A stretch of DNA of 64,000 nt from FEN-1191 sp964528845 (GCA_964528845.1 CAZGVE010000003.1:68206-132205), one strand, 5' to 3'; shown: positions 26,512 to 35,763, counted from the stretch's first letter. Program-made: numbers and translations. The notes: a model not told the origin generated them from the letters alone.

Positions 26512-27240
26512 ATGTCTGCAGCACGACCGATCCCCGCCCGCGAGCGCCTGATCTTCGCGCTCGATGTTCCCGACGCCACCGCTGCGCGCGGCCTCGTCGA
26601 GCGACTCGGCGACTCGGTGCGTTTCTACAAGCTCGGACTCGAGCTGTTCATGGCCGGCGGCTACTTCGAGCTGCTCGACTGGATGGCCGCGCGGGACCTG
26701 CGGCTGTTCGTCGACCTGAAATTCTTCGACATTCCCGCCACGGTCGCCGCGGCGGTGCGCCAGCTGCATGGCCGGGGGGTCAGTTTCACGACCGTGCACG
26801 GCAACCAGTCCATCATGGAGGCTGCGGCGGCGGCCAAGGGCGACGTGGGTGTGCTCGCGGTCACGGTGCTCACGAGCCTGGATCGCGGGGACCTGCTCGA
26901 CCTCGGCTTCCAGTGCGATGTCGAACAGCTTGTGCTCTCGCGTGCGCGGCGCGCGCTCGAGGCGGGATGCGATGGAGTGGTCGCCTCGGCGCTCGAGTCG
27001 CGTGCGATGCGCGCCGCACTCGGAGCCAAGCTGCTGGTCGTGACCCCCGGCGTGCGGCCGGTGGACAACCGCCCAGTCGACGACCAGAAGCGCGTGGTGT
27101 CGGTTCCGCAGGCCTTCGAGTATGGAGCGGACTATATTGTCGTCGGCCGGCCGATCCGCGACGCGGCCGACCCCAGGGCGGCTGCAGAGGCGATTCAGCA
27201 GCAGATCGCCGTTGCGCTGGAGCCCTCAGCGCCCGGCTGA
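26512..27240 (+). CDS. pyrF: Orotidine 5'-phosphate decarboxylase
   Basis: 242 residues. It catalyses the last step of UMP synthesis. The substrate-binding Lys is in FYKLGLELF, the catalytic Asp-Lys-x-Asp-like cluster is DLKFFDIP, and the C-terminal signatures are VTPGVRP and YIVVGRPIRDA. I choose ATG 26512 over ATG 26506 because GAGGA lies six bases before the former and directly abuts the latter. The 3' end overlaps that of the convergent fadD-like gene by 15 bp. Confidence 0.95.
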   Translation: MSAARPIPARERLIFALDVPDATAARGLVERLGDSVRFYKLGLELFMAGGYFELLDWMAARDLRLFVDLKFFDIPATVAAAVRQLHGRGVSFTTVHGNQSIMEAAAAAKGDVGVLAVTVLTSLDRGDLLDLGFQCDVEQLVLSRARRALEAGCDGVVASALESRAMRAALGAKLLVVTPGVRPVDNRPVDDQKRVVSVPQAFEYGADYIVVGRPIRDAADPRAAAEAIQQQIAVALEPSAPG

Positions 27241-28911
27241 CAGGCCCGCGAGTTCATCGCGCAGCGCACGCCGCAGGATCTTGCCGACGTTGGTCTTGGG
27301 CAATGCGTCGCGGAAGTAGATGTGCTGCGGGCGCTTGTAGCCGGTCAGGTGCCGGTGGCAGTGCTCGCGCACCGCCGCCTCGGTCAGTCCAGGGTCCTTG
27401 CGCACGATGAACAGGGCGACGACCTCGCCGGAATGCTCGTCGGGCTCGGCAACCGCGGCGACCTCGAGCACGCCGGGGCAACGCGCCACCACGTCCTCGA
27501 TCTCGTTCGGGTATACCTTGAACCCGGAGACGATGATCATGTCCTTCTTGCGGTCCTCGATGAATACGAAGCCATGTTCGTCGATACGCCCGATGTCGCC
27601 GGTGCGCAGCCAGCCGCCCGGCAGCATCACGTGCGCCGTCTCCTCGGGACGCTGCCAGTAGCCGCGCATCACCTGCGGACCCTTCAGGCAGATCTCCCCT
27701 ACCGCGCCGATGCCGAGATCGGCTCCAGCTTCGTCGCGGATCGTGATCTCGGTGGAAGGCAGCGGCAGACCGATCGCCCCGTTGAACGCCGCGTCGGGAC
27801 CGACCAGCTTGCTGCAGCAGCCGACCGGAGACGCCTCGGTCAGGCCCCAGCCCTGCGTCACGTGACATCCCGTCAGCTCGAGCCAGCGCTGCGCGACCGA
27901 GCTCTGCAGTGCCATGCCGCCCGCGATGGTCGCGACCAGCCGCGAGAAGTCCACCTGCTCGAAGCCTGGGGTGTGCATCAGCGCATTGAACAGCGTGTTC
28001 ACGCCCATGAAGAACATCGGCGGATACGAGCGCAGCTGGCGCACGAAATCCGGGAAGTCCCGCGGATTGATGATCATCAGCCCGGTGCCGCCGAGCGAGG
28101 TGAACAGCAGGCAGTTGGCGGTGAGCGAAAACACATGGTAGAGCGGCAGCGCACACACGAAGGTGACGTGCTCGAGCGCAACCTGCTGGAACCAGGCGCG
28201 GCACTGCAGGATGTTCGCGACCATGTTGCCGTGCGTGAGCATCGCGCCCTTCGGGCCCCCGGTCGTGCCACCGGTGTACTGCAGATAGGCCAGGTCCTCG
28301 TGCCCCAGTTCGACCGGCTGCAGCGTCATCGCGCTGCCGGCGGCGAGCACCGCGCTGAAGCGATGCGCGCCGGGAATGTTCCAGTGCGGCACCTTCTTCT
28401 GGACATGCCGCAGCACGAAATTCACGACCATTCCCTTCGGGGCGCGCAGCAGATCCCCCACGCCGGTGACGATGACCGCCCGCACGCTGGTGGCCGGCAA
28501 CGCCGCTTGCAGCGTCGCGGCGAAGTTCTCGAGCACGACCACCGCGACCGCGCCGCTGTCCTTGAGCTGCACGACGAGCTCCTCGGCCGTGTAGAGCGGA
28601 TTGGTATTGACGACGGTGAGCCCGGCGCGCAGCGCACCGAACATCGCGATCGGATACTGCATCAGGTTCGGCAGCATGATCGCGATGCGATCCCCGCGCT
28701 GGAAGCCGGCGCGCTGCAGCCAGGCGCCGAAGGCGGCGGAGCGCGCGTCGAGCGTGCGGTAGCTGATCGTGCTGCCCATGCTGCGATAGGCGATGCGCTC
28801 GGCGTAGCGTACGCAGGCGGCCTCGATGAGGGCCTTGAGTGATCCGAATTCCGACGGGTCGATGTCGGCCGGCATGCCGGCCGGATAGCGTGCCAGCCAG
28901 AATCTATCCAT
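27226..28911 (-). CDS. fadD: Long-chain fatty acid-CoA ligase
   Basis: 561 residues. It belongs to the ANL adenylate-forming superfamily and activates fatty acids to acyl-CoA through an acyl-adenylate. The AMP-binding motif YTGGTTGGPKGAMLTH lies near 211-226. The A5-type segment GWGLTEASP, the hinge region RTGDIGRIDEHGFVFIEDRKKDMIIVSG (given in short as TGDIGRIDEHG and DRKKDMI) and the catalytic Lys in LPKTNVGKILRR follow. It sits behind tesA with an 8-bp overlap, so thioesterase and ligase are co-expressed. The symbol follows family resemblance; chain-length preference is unknown. Confidence 0.9.
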   Translation of the reverse strand: MDRFWLARYPAGMPADIDPSEFGSLKALIEAACVRYAERIAYRSMGSTISYRTLDARSAAFGAWLQRAGFQRGDRIAIMLPNLMQYPIAMFGALRAGLTVVNTNPLYTAEELVVQLKDSGAVAVVVLENFAATLQAALPATSVRAVIVTGVGDLLRAPKGMVVNFVLRHVQKKVPHWNIPGAHRFSAVLAAGSAMTLQPVELGHEDLAYLQYTGGTTGGPKGAMLTHGNMVANILQCRAWFQQVALEHVTFVCALPLYHVFSLTANCLLFTSLGGTGLMIINPRDFPDFVRQLRSYPPMFFMGVNTLFNALMHTPGFEQVDFSRLVATIAGGMALQSSVAQRWLELTGCHVTQGWGLTEASPVGCCSKLVGPDAAFNGAIGLPLPSTEITIRDEAGADLGIGAVGEICLKGPQVMRGYWQRPEETAHVMLPGGWLRTGDIGRIDEHGFVFIEDRKKDMIIVSGFKVYPNEIEDVVARCPGVLEVAAVAEPDEHSGEVVALFIVRKDPGLTEAAVREHCHRHLTGYKRPQHIYFRDALPKTNVGKILRRALRDELAGLSAGR

Positions 28912-29569
28912 GGCTTGCGCCCCCCGTGTGTCGTGCGCGCAGCAGCGGCACGAGTCTGGGCCAAACGTTCCCGAGCAGCAACGGCTGTCCCTGCTCGTTC
29001 GGATGGATGTGGTCGGCCTGCATCAGCTCCGGATTCAAATCGACCCCCTCGAGCAGCTGTGGCACGGCCGCGATCCGGTGCGCGCGTGCCAGGCTCGCAT
29101 ACATGTCCTGGAAGCCGACGGTGTAGCGTTCGCCGTAGTTTGGCGGCAGCCGCACGCCGATCAGCAGCGTGCCGATCCCGCGCTGCTGCGCGAGCGTGAT
29201 CATCCGGTCGAGATTCTCGCGCGTGCTCTCGAGCGGCAGGCTGCGCAGGCCATCGTTGCCCCCGAGCTCGAGCACCAGCAAGGCCGGATGCTGCACATCC
29301 AGTACGTGTGGCAGGCGCGCGAGCCCGCCCGCGGTCGTCTCCCCGCTCACGCTGGCGTTCACGACCCGGAATCCGTACCCTTCCTGTTCGGCCTTGCGTG
29401 CGAGCAGATTGACCCACCCCTGCTCGACGTGGATGCCATAACCCGCGCTGATGCTGTCGCCGAACACCAGGATGACCGGCATGGCCGCCCCCGGCGCGGG
29501 ACTCGCCGCAGGCGCGGCCAGCGGGAGCGCGGCCAGCACTGCCCACAGGATGCCAATGACGCGTGACAT
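28904..29569 (-). CDS. tesA: TesA-like periplasmic acyl-CoA thioesterase I / lysophospholipase (SGNH hydrolase)
   Basis: 221 residues from ATG 29569. The signal peptide MSRVIGILWAVLAALPLAA directs it to the periplasm. SGNH blocks are visible: catalytic Ser39 in FGDSISAGYG, the Gly of block II in VSGETTAGG, the Asn in LGGNDGLR, and the Asp-His pair in DHIHPNEQGQ. In E. coli TesA hydrolyses acyl thioesters and lysophospholipids. The start codon overlaps that of the divergent ybbA gene, the same divergent order as in E. coli. It overlaps fadD by 8 bp. Confidence 0.92.
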   Translation of the reverse strand: MSRVIGILWAVLAALPLAAPAASPAPGAAMPVILVFGDSISAGYGIHVEQGWVNLLARKAEQEGYGFRVVNASVSGETTAGGLARLPHVLDVQHPALLVLELGGNDGLRSLPLESTRENLDRMITLAQQRGIGTLLIGVRLPPNYGERYTVGFQDMYASLARAHRIAAVPQLLEGVDLNPELMQADHIHPNEQGQPLLLGNVWPRLVPLLRARHTGGASHG

Positions 29570-30260
29570 GGTTCTCGAAGCCCGTAATCTGACCAGGCAG
29601 GTTAGCAGTCCGGAAGGTCCGCTGACCATCGTGCGCGACATATCGCTGCAAGTCGCCGCCGGCGAGAGCATCGCGATCGTGGGCGCCTCGGGCGCCGGGA
29701 AGTCCACGCTGCTCGCACTGCTCGCCGGACTGGACAGTCCGACCTCCGGCGAGGTCTGGCTGGCCGGCGAGCACTTGAGCGCGCTCGATGAGGACGGACG
29801 CGCCCGCCTGCGCGCACAGCGCGTCGGATTCGTGTTCCAGTCCTTCCATCTGATCCCGTCGTTGACGGCGCTCGAGAACGTGATGCTGCCGCTCGAACTC
29901 GCCGGGCGCGCCGATGCGCGCGCCAGTGCGGCGGCGATGCTCGAGCGCGTCGGGCTCAGGTCGCGCGCAGGCCACTATCCGCGGCAGCTGTCGGGAGGGG
30001 AGCAGCAGCGCGTCGCGTTGGCTCGCGCCTCCGTCGGGGCTCCGGCCGTGCTGTTCGCCGACGAGCCGACCGGCAATCTCGATACCGTGACCGGGGAGCG
30101 CATTGCCGAGCTGCTGTTCGGATTGAATCGCGGTTCGGACACGACGCTGGTACTGGTCACGCACGATACCGCGCTCGCGGCCCGCTGTGGCCGGATCGTC
30201 ATGATGGAGGCCGGAGCACTGGTCGGGGCTGCCCCACTGCAGCAGCCGGTGCATGCGTAG
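29556..30260 (+). CDS. ybbA: ABC transporter ATP-binding protein YbbA
   Basis: 234 residues from ATG 29556, with AGGA five bases upstream; ATG 29568 (MVLEARN) is the alternative and would share bases with the tesA start codon. Walker A is GASGAGKST (about 43-51), the signature is LSGGEQQR and Walker B is LFADEPTGNLD, the pattern of LolD/MacB-type ATPases. With YbbP it forms a membrane ABC complex of the type VII mechanotransmission family. Its physiological role is not settled. The 3' end overlaps ybbP by 8 bp. Confidence 0.92.
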   Translation: MTRDMVLEARNLTRQVSSPEGPLTIVRDISLQVAAGESIAIVGASGAGKSTLLALLAGLDSPTSGEVWLAGEHLSALDEDGRARLRAQRVGFVFQSFHLIPSLTALENVMLPLELAGRADARASAAAMLERVGLRSRAGHYPRQLSGGEQQRVALARASVGAPAVLFADEPTGNLDTVTGERIAELLFGLNRGSDTTLVLVTHDTALAARCGRIVMMEAGALVGAAPLQQPVHA

Positions 30261-32730
30261 CCTGGTGCTGGCATTGCGCGCGCTGCGGCGCGAATGGCGC
30301 TCCGGTGAGCTCGCGGTGCTGTGGCTCGCCATCACCGTCGCGGTCGCGGCACTGTGTGGCGTGGGCTTCCTGGTTGATCGCGTCGGGCACGCGGTCGCGG
30401 CGCAGGCAAGCGAGGTGCTGGCGGCCGACCTGCGTGTCGAGTCCGACCAGCCGATCGACGGCAGCGAGGCGGCGCAGGCCGCCGGACTCGGATTGCGCGT
30501 CGCCCGCCGCACCCGCGCGCTTTCAGCGATCTTCAACGGCGATGCGAACCAGCTCGCCGACGTACGCGCGGTCAGCGCCGGGTACCCGCTGCGCGGCCAG
30601 CTCACCGCAGCGGCCGCGCCGTTCGCGAACGGCACGCCAACCACGGCTATTCCGGCGCCCGGCGAAGCCTGGCCTGACTCGCGACTCGCCGCGATGCTCG
30701 GCGCACAGGTCGGTAGCGAACTGCAGGTCGGGGCGAGGACGCTGCGCGTCACGCGCATCCTGATCTCGCGGCCGGATCAGAGCTCGACCTTCGTCGATTT
30801 TGCCGCGGCGCTGCTGATCAATGACGCCGACCTGCCCGCCACGCGGCTGATCCAGCCCGGCAGCCGCGTGGATTTCGATCTGCTGCTCGCCGGCGACGCG
30901 CCGCAGCTCGATGCATTCCGGCGCTGGCACGCGCTGCATGCGCCGCGTGCCGAGCGCCTGGCATCCATTGCCGATGCCAGCCCGCAGATCGGGGACGCGA
31001 ACCGGCGCGCAACGCGCTTCCTGGCGCTCGCCAGCCTCGTGGCCGTGATGCTGTGCGCCGTGGCGATCGCGATGAGCGCGCGCAGCTACGTGCAACGGCA
31101 CCTCGACGCCGTCGCGCTGATGAAAACCCTCGGCGCCTCGCGCGCTCTCGTGCTCGGCGTGAGCCTGTGGCAGCTGCTGATCCTGGCTGCCGCCGCGAGC
31201 GTCCTCGGCGCTGCCGCCGGATGGGTCACGCAGTTCTGGCTGGTGCGCGTGCTGCAGGGCCTGCTGCGCGCCGACCTGCCTCCGGCGGGCCCGGCACCGG
31301 CGCTGATCGGCTTCGTGATCGCGCTGAGCCTGCTGGCGGGCTTTGCACTGCCCTCGCTGCTGCAGTTGATGAACGTACCGGCGCTGCGCGTGCTGCGCCA
31401 CGACGTGGGGCCGCCGTCGCTGAAGCTCTGGACTGCCGCGCTGCCGGTCGTGGTCGCGATCTCGGGCGTGGTCTACCTCGCGCTCGGGAATCTGTCGATG
31501 AGCCTCTACTTCGTGCTCGGGCTTGCCTCTGCCGTGCTGGTACTCGCGCTGTGCGGTGCCGCGCTGGTGCAGCTGGCCGCGCGGGTGCGCGGGCACGCGG
31601 GCGCCGCATGGCGCTACGGCGTGGCCAATCTCGCGCGGCGCCGCACGGAAGGCATCATCCAGATCGTCGCCTTCGGCTTAGGGGCCATGCTGCTGCTCGC
31701 GCTGGCGCTGCTGCGCAACGACCTCGTGGTCGACTGGCGCGCGAGCCTGCCCGGCGACGTCCCCAACTATTTCTTCGTGAACATCGCGCCCGACGAGCGC
31801 GCCGGGTTCCAGCGCGAGCTGCAGGCCCAGGGAGCGAGGCTCGAGCGCATGCTGCCGATGGTCCGTGGCCGACTCATCGCGATCAATGGCCGGAAGGTCG
31901 AGGACCTGCAGTTCCAGGGGCCGCGAGGCCGTGGATTCGCCGACCGCGAGCAGAACCTGACCTGGGCATCCGATCTCGGCGATGACAATCGCATCGTCGC
32001 GGGCCGCTGGTGGGGTCTTGAGAATGCCGGCGCGCCGCTGGCCTCGGTCGCAGTGGAATACCGGGACTCGCTGGGCCTCAAGCTCGGCGACCGACTGGGC
32101 TTCGACATTGCCGGTGAGCCGCTCGAGGTCACGATCGCCAGTTTCAGGCTGGTGAAGTGGGACAGCTTTCGACCGAACTTTTTCATCATGTTCCCGCCGG
32201 GGCTGATCGACTCGGCCGCCGGGACCTACATGACGAGCGCGTTCATGGCCCCGACGGGCAGTGCGATGGCGCAACTCGTGCACCGGTTTCCCGGGGTATC
32301 GATCTTCAATGTCGGGGACCTGCTTGCCCAGGTGCGCTCGGTGATCGACAAGGCGGTGACCGCTGTGCAGAGCGTGTTCCTGTTCACGCTGCTGGCGGGG
32401 CTCACGGTGTTGCTGGCCGCGGTGCAGTCCAGCAGCGCCGAGCGGCGCTACGAGACCGCGATCCTGCGCGTGCTCGGGGCGAGTCGCTCGATGATCGTCT
32501 CGAGCGTGCTGGCGGAGTTCTCGCTGCTCGGCGCGCTCTCAGGCCTGCTCGCAGCGACGGGATCGGCACTGGCCGCGGCGGCCCTCGCGCATTCGCTGGA
32601 CCTCAAATACCACTTCGATGGGGGCTTCTGGGTGTTCGGCGTAATCGCAGCGCTGCTGGTCGTCGGCGCGGCGGGCTACCTGTCGACCCGCTCGGTGATC
32701 AGCGCCTCGCCGCGCGCGGCGCTGTATTAG
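30253..32730 (+). CDS. ybbP: FtsX-like ABC transporter permease YbbP
   Basis: 825 residues. The topology fits the YbbP family, with ten membrane helices: an N-terminal helix (about 17-38), a periplasmic domain, an FtsX block around 250-355, further helices near 395-480, a second periplasmic domain (about 500-690) and a final FtsX block (about 705-815). It overlaps ybbA by 8 bp. The pair probably extracts or moves lipid-like substrates across the periplasmic side. Its genomic link to the thioesterase TesA is conserved in E. coli. The 3' end touches the next convergent gene (4-bp overlap). Confidence 0.9.
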   Translation: MRSLVLALRALRREWRSGELAVLWLAITVAVAALCGVGFLVDRVGHAVAAQASEVLAADLRVESDQPIDGSEAAQAAGLGLRVARRTRALSAIFNGDANQLADVRAVSAGYPLRGQLTAAAAPFANGTPTTAIPAPGEAWPDSRLAAMLGAQVGSELQVGARTLRVTRILISRPDQSSTFVDFAAALLINDADLPATRLIQPGSRVDFDLLLAGDAPQLDAFRRWHALHAPRAERLASIADASPQIGDANRRATRFLALASLVAVMLCAVAIAMSARSYVQRHLDAVALMKTLGASRALVLGVSLWQLLILAAAASVLGAAAGWVTQFWLVRVLQGLLRADLPPAGPAPALIGFVIALSLLAGFALPSLLQLMNVPALRVLRHDVGPPSLKLWTAALPVVVAISGVVYLALGNLSMSLYFVLGLASAVLVLALCGAALVQLAARVRGHAGAAWRYGVANLARRRTEGIIQIVAFGLGAMLLLALALLRNDLVVDWRASLPGDVPNYFFVNIAPDERAGFQRELQAQGARLERMLPMVRGRLIAINGRKVEDLQFQGPRGRGFADREQNLTWASDLGDDNRIVAGRWWGLENAGAPLASVAVEYRDSLGLKLGDRLGFDIAGEPLEVTIASFRLVKWDSFRPNFFIMFPPGLIDSAAGTYMTSAFMAPTGSAMAQLVHRFPGVSIFNVGDLLAQVRSVIDKAVTAVQSVFLFTLLAGLTVLLAAVQSSSAERRYETAILRVLGASRSMIVSSVLAEFSLLGALSGLLAATGSALAAAALAHSLDLKYHFDGGFWVFGVIAALLVVGAAGYLSTRSVISASPRAALY

Positions 32731-33515
32731 TGCGCGACGCCGACGGTGGCCCAGGCCTGCGCCACCGCGTCACCGCGCCAGTTCAGGCCCTCGAGGGTGA
32801 ACTGATAGTCGCCTGGGCCGAGCGCCGAGCTGTTGAATCCTATGTGCACGCTGCCCAGGGAGTCCTTGAGCACGTTGTGCAGTACCGCCACGCGTCCCTG
32901 GTCGACACGATCGATCGTGACGCGGAACGCGGAGAACGTTGACCATGAGACATCGAAGCGCAGGTCCGCCATCTGCGCTTCACCTCCGCCGACCGTCACC
33001 GCGCTGGTGCGGGTCGGTGCGGTACGGCTCGGGATGATCGTGACCGTGCGGGTCGACTGCGCTGGCTCGAGCGGCGAGGCGGCCAGCCGAGTCTTCAGCG
33101 TGCTGATCGTGCCATCCCGTACGCCGAGCTTATGCAGCAGCACCAGCGCGGTGACTGCGCCGGCTACGCACAGCGCACAGACGGCCAGGAACGCCGGCAG
33201 TTGCTCCCACAGGCGACGGGGGCGCTCTTCCCAGGGGGTCGCGCGCCCGCCGGCATCCAGCAGGCGCAGCGCCGCATTGATGCGCTCCGTGAGCCCGATG
33301 TCATCGAGCATGTCCGGATGCTCGTGGCAGTAGCGTTCGAAATCCTGTGCTCCCTTTAACGGTAATTTGCCGCCCAGATAGCGTTCAATGATCTGGTTGC
33401 GGACGATGAACTCGCGGTCCATGACCACCGGGGGCGCCGTCGCGGGGACGGCGGCCGCCGTGGGTGCGCCGCCGGCGGCAACGGGATCGGGCTGGGTGTT
33501 GGGCACCGCGTTCAT
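32727..33515 (-). CDS. Single-pass membrane protein of unknown function
   Basis: 262 residues. Residues 1-31 are proline/alanine-rich and probably disordered. A helical cytoplasmic part (about 33-95, REFIVRNQIIERYLGGKLPL) follows, then one membrane helix (about 107-128). The C-terminal periplasmic beta-rich domain ends GDYQFTLEGLNWRGDAVAQA. The layout resembles transmembrane anti-sigma or sensor proteins, but the His-Cys zinc motif of zinc-binding anti-sigma factors is absent and no sigma factor gene is adjacent. It is transcribed divergently from the small basic-protein gene at 33694. I do not recognise a family. Confidence 0.65.
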   Translation of the reverse strand: MNAVPNTQPDPVAAGGAPTAAAVPATAPPVVMDREFIVRNQIIERYLGGKLPLKGAQDFERYCHEHPDMLDDIGLTERINAALRLLDAGGRATPWEERPRRLWEQLPAFLAVCALCVAGAVTALVLLHKLGVRDGTISTLKTRLAASPLEPAQSTRTVTIIPSRTAPTRTSAVTVGGGEAQMADLRFDVSWSTFSAFRVTIDRVDQGRVAVLHNVLKDSLGSVHIGFNSSALGPGDYQFTLEGLNWRGDAVAQAWATVGVAH

Positions 33516-33693
33516 GGCCCCTATCGTGCCGCGCGCGCGCGCCAGAGCGTGCGCGGCAGCTCACAGTTCCTCGGAGCACCGCACCGGAGCGCGAACTGCG
33601 TCCCACAATCCGGCGCTGGGCACCCCCATATCTGGCTTTGCAGCATCGCTGGCATGCAGCGCCCGTGATTTAATGAGGGCCAGCAGGACTCTG

Positions 33694-34155
33694 ATGACGA
33701 AGCCAAGCCCCAATTCGCCGCCACCGACCAAGCCGCAGCTCGGCGAAGTCCGCCATGACGAGCGCGGTCAGGCCGTCTGGCACTGGGCCGTCGATACCGC
33801 TCGCAACGCGATCAATTCGACCTCGCAGCTGCTACGCAAGCTCGACTTGTCCGGATTGTCGCTCGAAGAGGATCAGCCGCCGCCGTCGGGGACCGCCTCC
33901 GCCGCGGAGCCGGCTTCGAAGCCCGCGAAGCTCGAGCTGGCGCCTTCCGATGCCGGCAAGGGGGCACGCAAGGGCGGCACGGCCGGAGAATTCAATCCCT
34001 ACATGCCGGCCAAGCCCGTCGCCCCAGCGAAGCCGGTGCGCCCGGGGCAGCAACTCAAGGCCGAGCATCCGGCGCGTGCAGTTCCGAAGCCGCGCCGTCC
34101 AGAGTCAGCCGCTCCGCGCTCTTCCTGGTGGCGCCGGCTGCTGGGCCGCGGCTGA
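33694..34155 (+). CDS. Small proline/lysine-rich basic protein, unknown
   Basis: 153 residues from ATG 33694, which has AGGA five bases upstream; ATG 33673 is an alternative. A short helical segment (HDERGQAVWHWAVDTARNA, about 25-43) is followed by LRKLDLSGLSLEE. The remainder is low-complexity and rich in Pro, Ala and Lys, ending in RSSWWRRLLGRG, an amphipathic basic tail that could touch membrane or nucleic acid. The last 101 bp overlap the end of the convergent EAL-like gene. No domain is recognised. Coding status is supported by the ribosome binding site and the helical block rather than by homology. Confidence 0.55.
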   Translation: MTKPSPNSPPPTKPQLGEVRHDERGQAVWHWAVDTARNAINSTSQLLRKLDLSGLSLEEDQPPPSGTASAAEPASKPAKLELAPSDAGKGARKGGTAGEFNPYMPAKPVAPAKPVRPGQQLKAEHPARAVPKPRRPESAAPRSSWWRRLLGRG

Positions 34156-35763
34156 CCTGATCCGCGAATTCGATTCCCGCCGATGCGAGCCACTCGCGCG
34201 TCTGCGGTGAGTCCGCGTTCACGGCAACACAATGGAGCCCGAGTACACGCGCCGCCTGCACGATTGCGGCCACGCTGGCCTGCGAGAACTTGTCGCTGCC
34301 GATCGCGCCGACCAGCGCCGGATCGAGCTTCAGGCAGCGCAGTGCCGGCAGACGCAGCAGGTCGAAGCCCGAGCGGCCGAGATTGAATTCGTCGAGTGTC
34401 ACGAAGCAATGCGCGTGGCCGCAGGCCTGCATGAACCGACCGGCATTGTGCGATTCCTGGCTCCACGCCGCGCTCGGTAGCGAGAAGCCGAGCATACCGT
34501 CGGGCAACCTGGCGGCCGCGGCCGCAGCCATCAACTGTTCCAGGAAGCTGGGCGAGAGCACGGCCGAGGCGCACAGCGGCACGGTGAAGCTCGACAGGTC
34601 CTGCAGGTAGCGTTCGCGCTCCCGATCCAGATGTTCGATTACGCGCCGCGCGAGCCGCAGATCGCTGGTCAGCGATGCAGGAGTGTCCGGCGGCAGATCG
34701 ATCTCGTAGCGCCGCGTGGTACCGCCCGGTCGCAGTCGCAGATAGCGGCGTGCCTGCAGCGCACCCTGGCCAACGTTGCCTCGAGTTGCGGGCGGCCGAG
34801 CAGCGGCGGCCTTCGCCGCTGCGGAAACACGCGCGGGCGGGGTGCGCGCCGGCGCGAGCACGGGAGGCTCTCGCTGGTTCGACTCCGCTGGCGCAGCTGG
34901 AGCAGGTGGGACCTCCGGCTGCGCCTCGGGCGCGGCAGCAATCAGGGCCGCAAANNNNNNNNNNNNNNNNNNNNNNNNNNNNNNNNNNNNNNNNNNNNNN
35001 NNNNNNNNNNNNNNNNNNNNNNNNNNNNNNNNNNNNNNNNNNNNNNNNNNNNNNGAGCAGGTGGGACCTCCGGCTGCGCCTCGGGCGCGGCAGCAATCAG
35101 GGCCGCAAACGGCCGTGCGGCAGGCGCGCGTGCGGCCGGTGGGCGTGCGACGGGTGCGGCACGGGCCTGCGGCGCCGGCGCAGATGCGGCCGTGGGGGCT
35201 TCCGGCGCCGCAGGCCGCAGCGGAACGCGTACGGGTCCGGGCTGCGGGCGGGCCAGCGGCGGGGCGAGCAGCATGCTGAACTGACGCATTGCGACCGTGA
35301 TCTGTGCCGCGTCCAGTTCGGTCTCGATGCCCTGGTTGGAGCGGGCCTCGGCGATCACGCAGGCGAGGCCACAGCGCTCGCCCAGCGGCGTGCGCGCGCA
35401 CAGGAACAGCGCCCGTCGACCGTCATCGAGGCGGCGTTCGAGCTGCATCGGGCCATTCTTTGCGGCGAACTGGTCCAGCGCATCGAGCACGTACCCGTTC
35501 TCGTCGGGGCCGAATACCCCTTCGGACAGCCAGAGCAGCTCTCCGGTGCCGTTGTGCAGCGACAGGCTCTGCAGGCGCAGCGAGGACAGCAGCGGCAACA
35601 GGCCGCGCCCGATCTCGTCTGCGGTGAACTGGCGCGGTCCGGGCGCGGGCGCGGCAGTTTGCGGCCGCCGCGCGGGCATGAATTCGAGCACGTCGAGCGC
35701 GCGCGATGCAGAACGTGGTGGTGGAGAGTGCGCCATCGTGCGCATCGTGGCAAAGTCGCGCAC
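34055..35763 (-). CDS. Degenerate EAL-domain protein, interrupted by an artificial assembly gap
   Basis: As assembled, the frame is broken by 100 N. Removing the N and one copy of the flanking 55-bp duplicate (155 bp in all) gives one open frame of 517 codons. An N-terminal globular domain (about 45-165, possibly GAF- or roadblock-like) is followed by an Ala/Pro-rich linker (about 165-280). The C-terminal part, about 285-490, follows the EAL phosphodiesterase fold: VTLDEFNLGRSGFDLLRL aligns with DDFGTGYSSLSYLRRLP and CLKLD with LKID. The EAL, ExT/E and DDFG catalytic acids are missing, so it should not cleave cyclic di-GMP and is probably a binding or protein-interaction module. The start is unsure: GTG 35763, ATG 35745 or ATG 35736. 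Confidence 0.7.
34900..34954. repeat. Left copy of the 55-bp duplicate flanking the N gap
   Basis: Identical over 55 bases to 35055-35109. Both copies encode the same peptide (minus strand FAALIAAAPEAQPEVPPA) in their respective open frames, as expected when two contigs end in the same sequence. Confidence 0.9.
34955..35054. other. Assembly gap of exactly 100 N
   Basis: A run of 100 undetermined bases, the default length for a gap of unknown size. Because the two flanks end in the same 55-bp sequence, the contigs probably overlap and no sequence is missing. Confidence 0.97.
35055..35109. repeat. Right copy of the 55-bp duplicate flanking the N gap
   Basis: Exact repeat of 34900-34954. Merging the copies restores the reading frame of the EAL-like gene, since deletion of 155 bp shifts the frame by the required amount. 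Confidence 0.9.

Noticed and set aside
34900..35109. Reading the repeated 55 bp and the gap as a mobile-element target duplication or tandem repeat
   Set aside because: The copies sit exactly at the two edges of a default-length N run and keep the coding frame when merged, which fits unmerged contig ends better.
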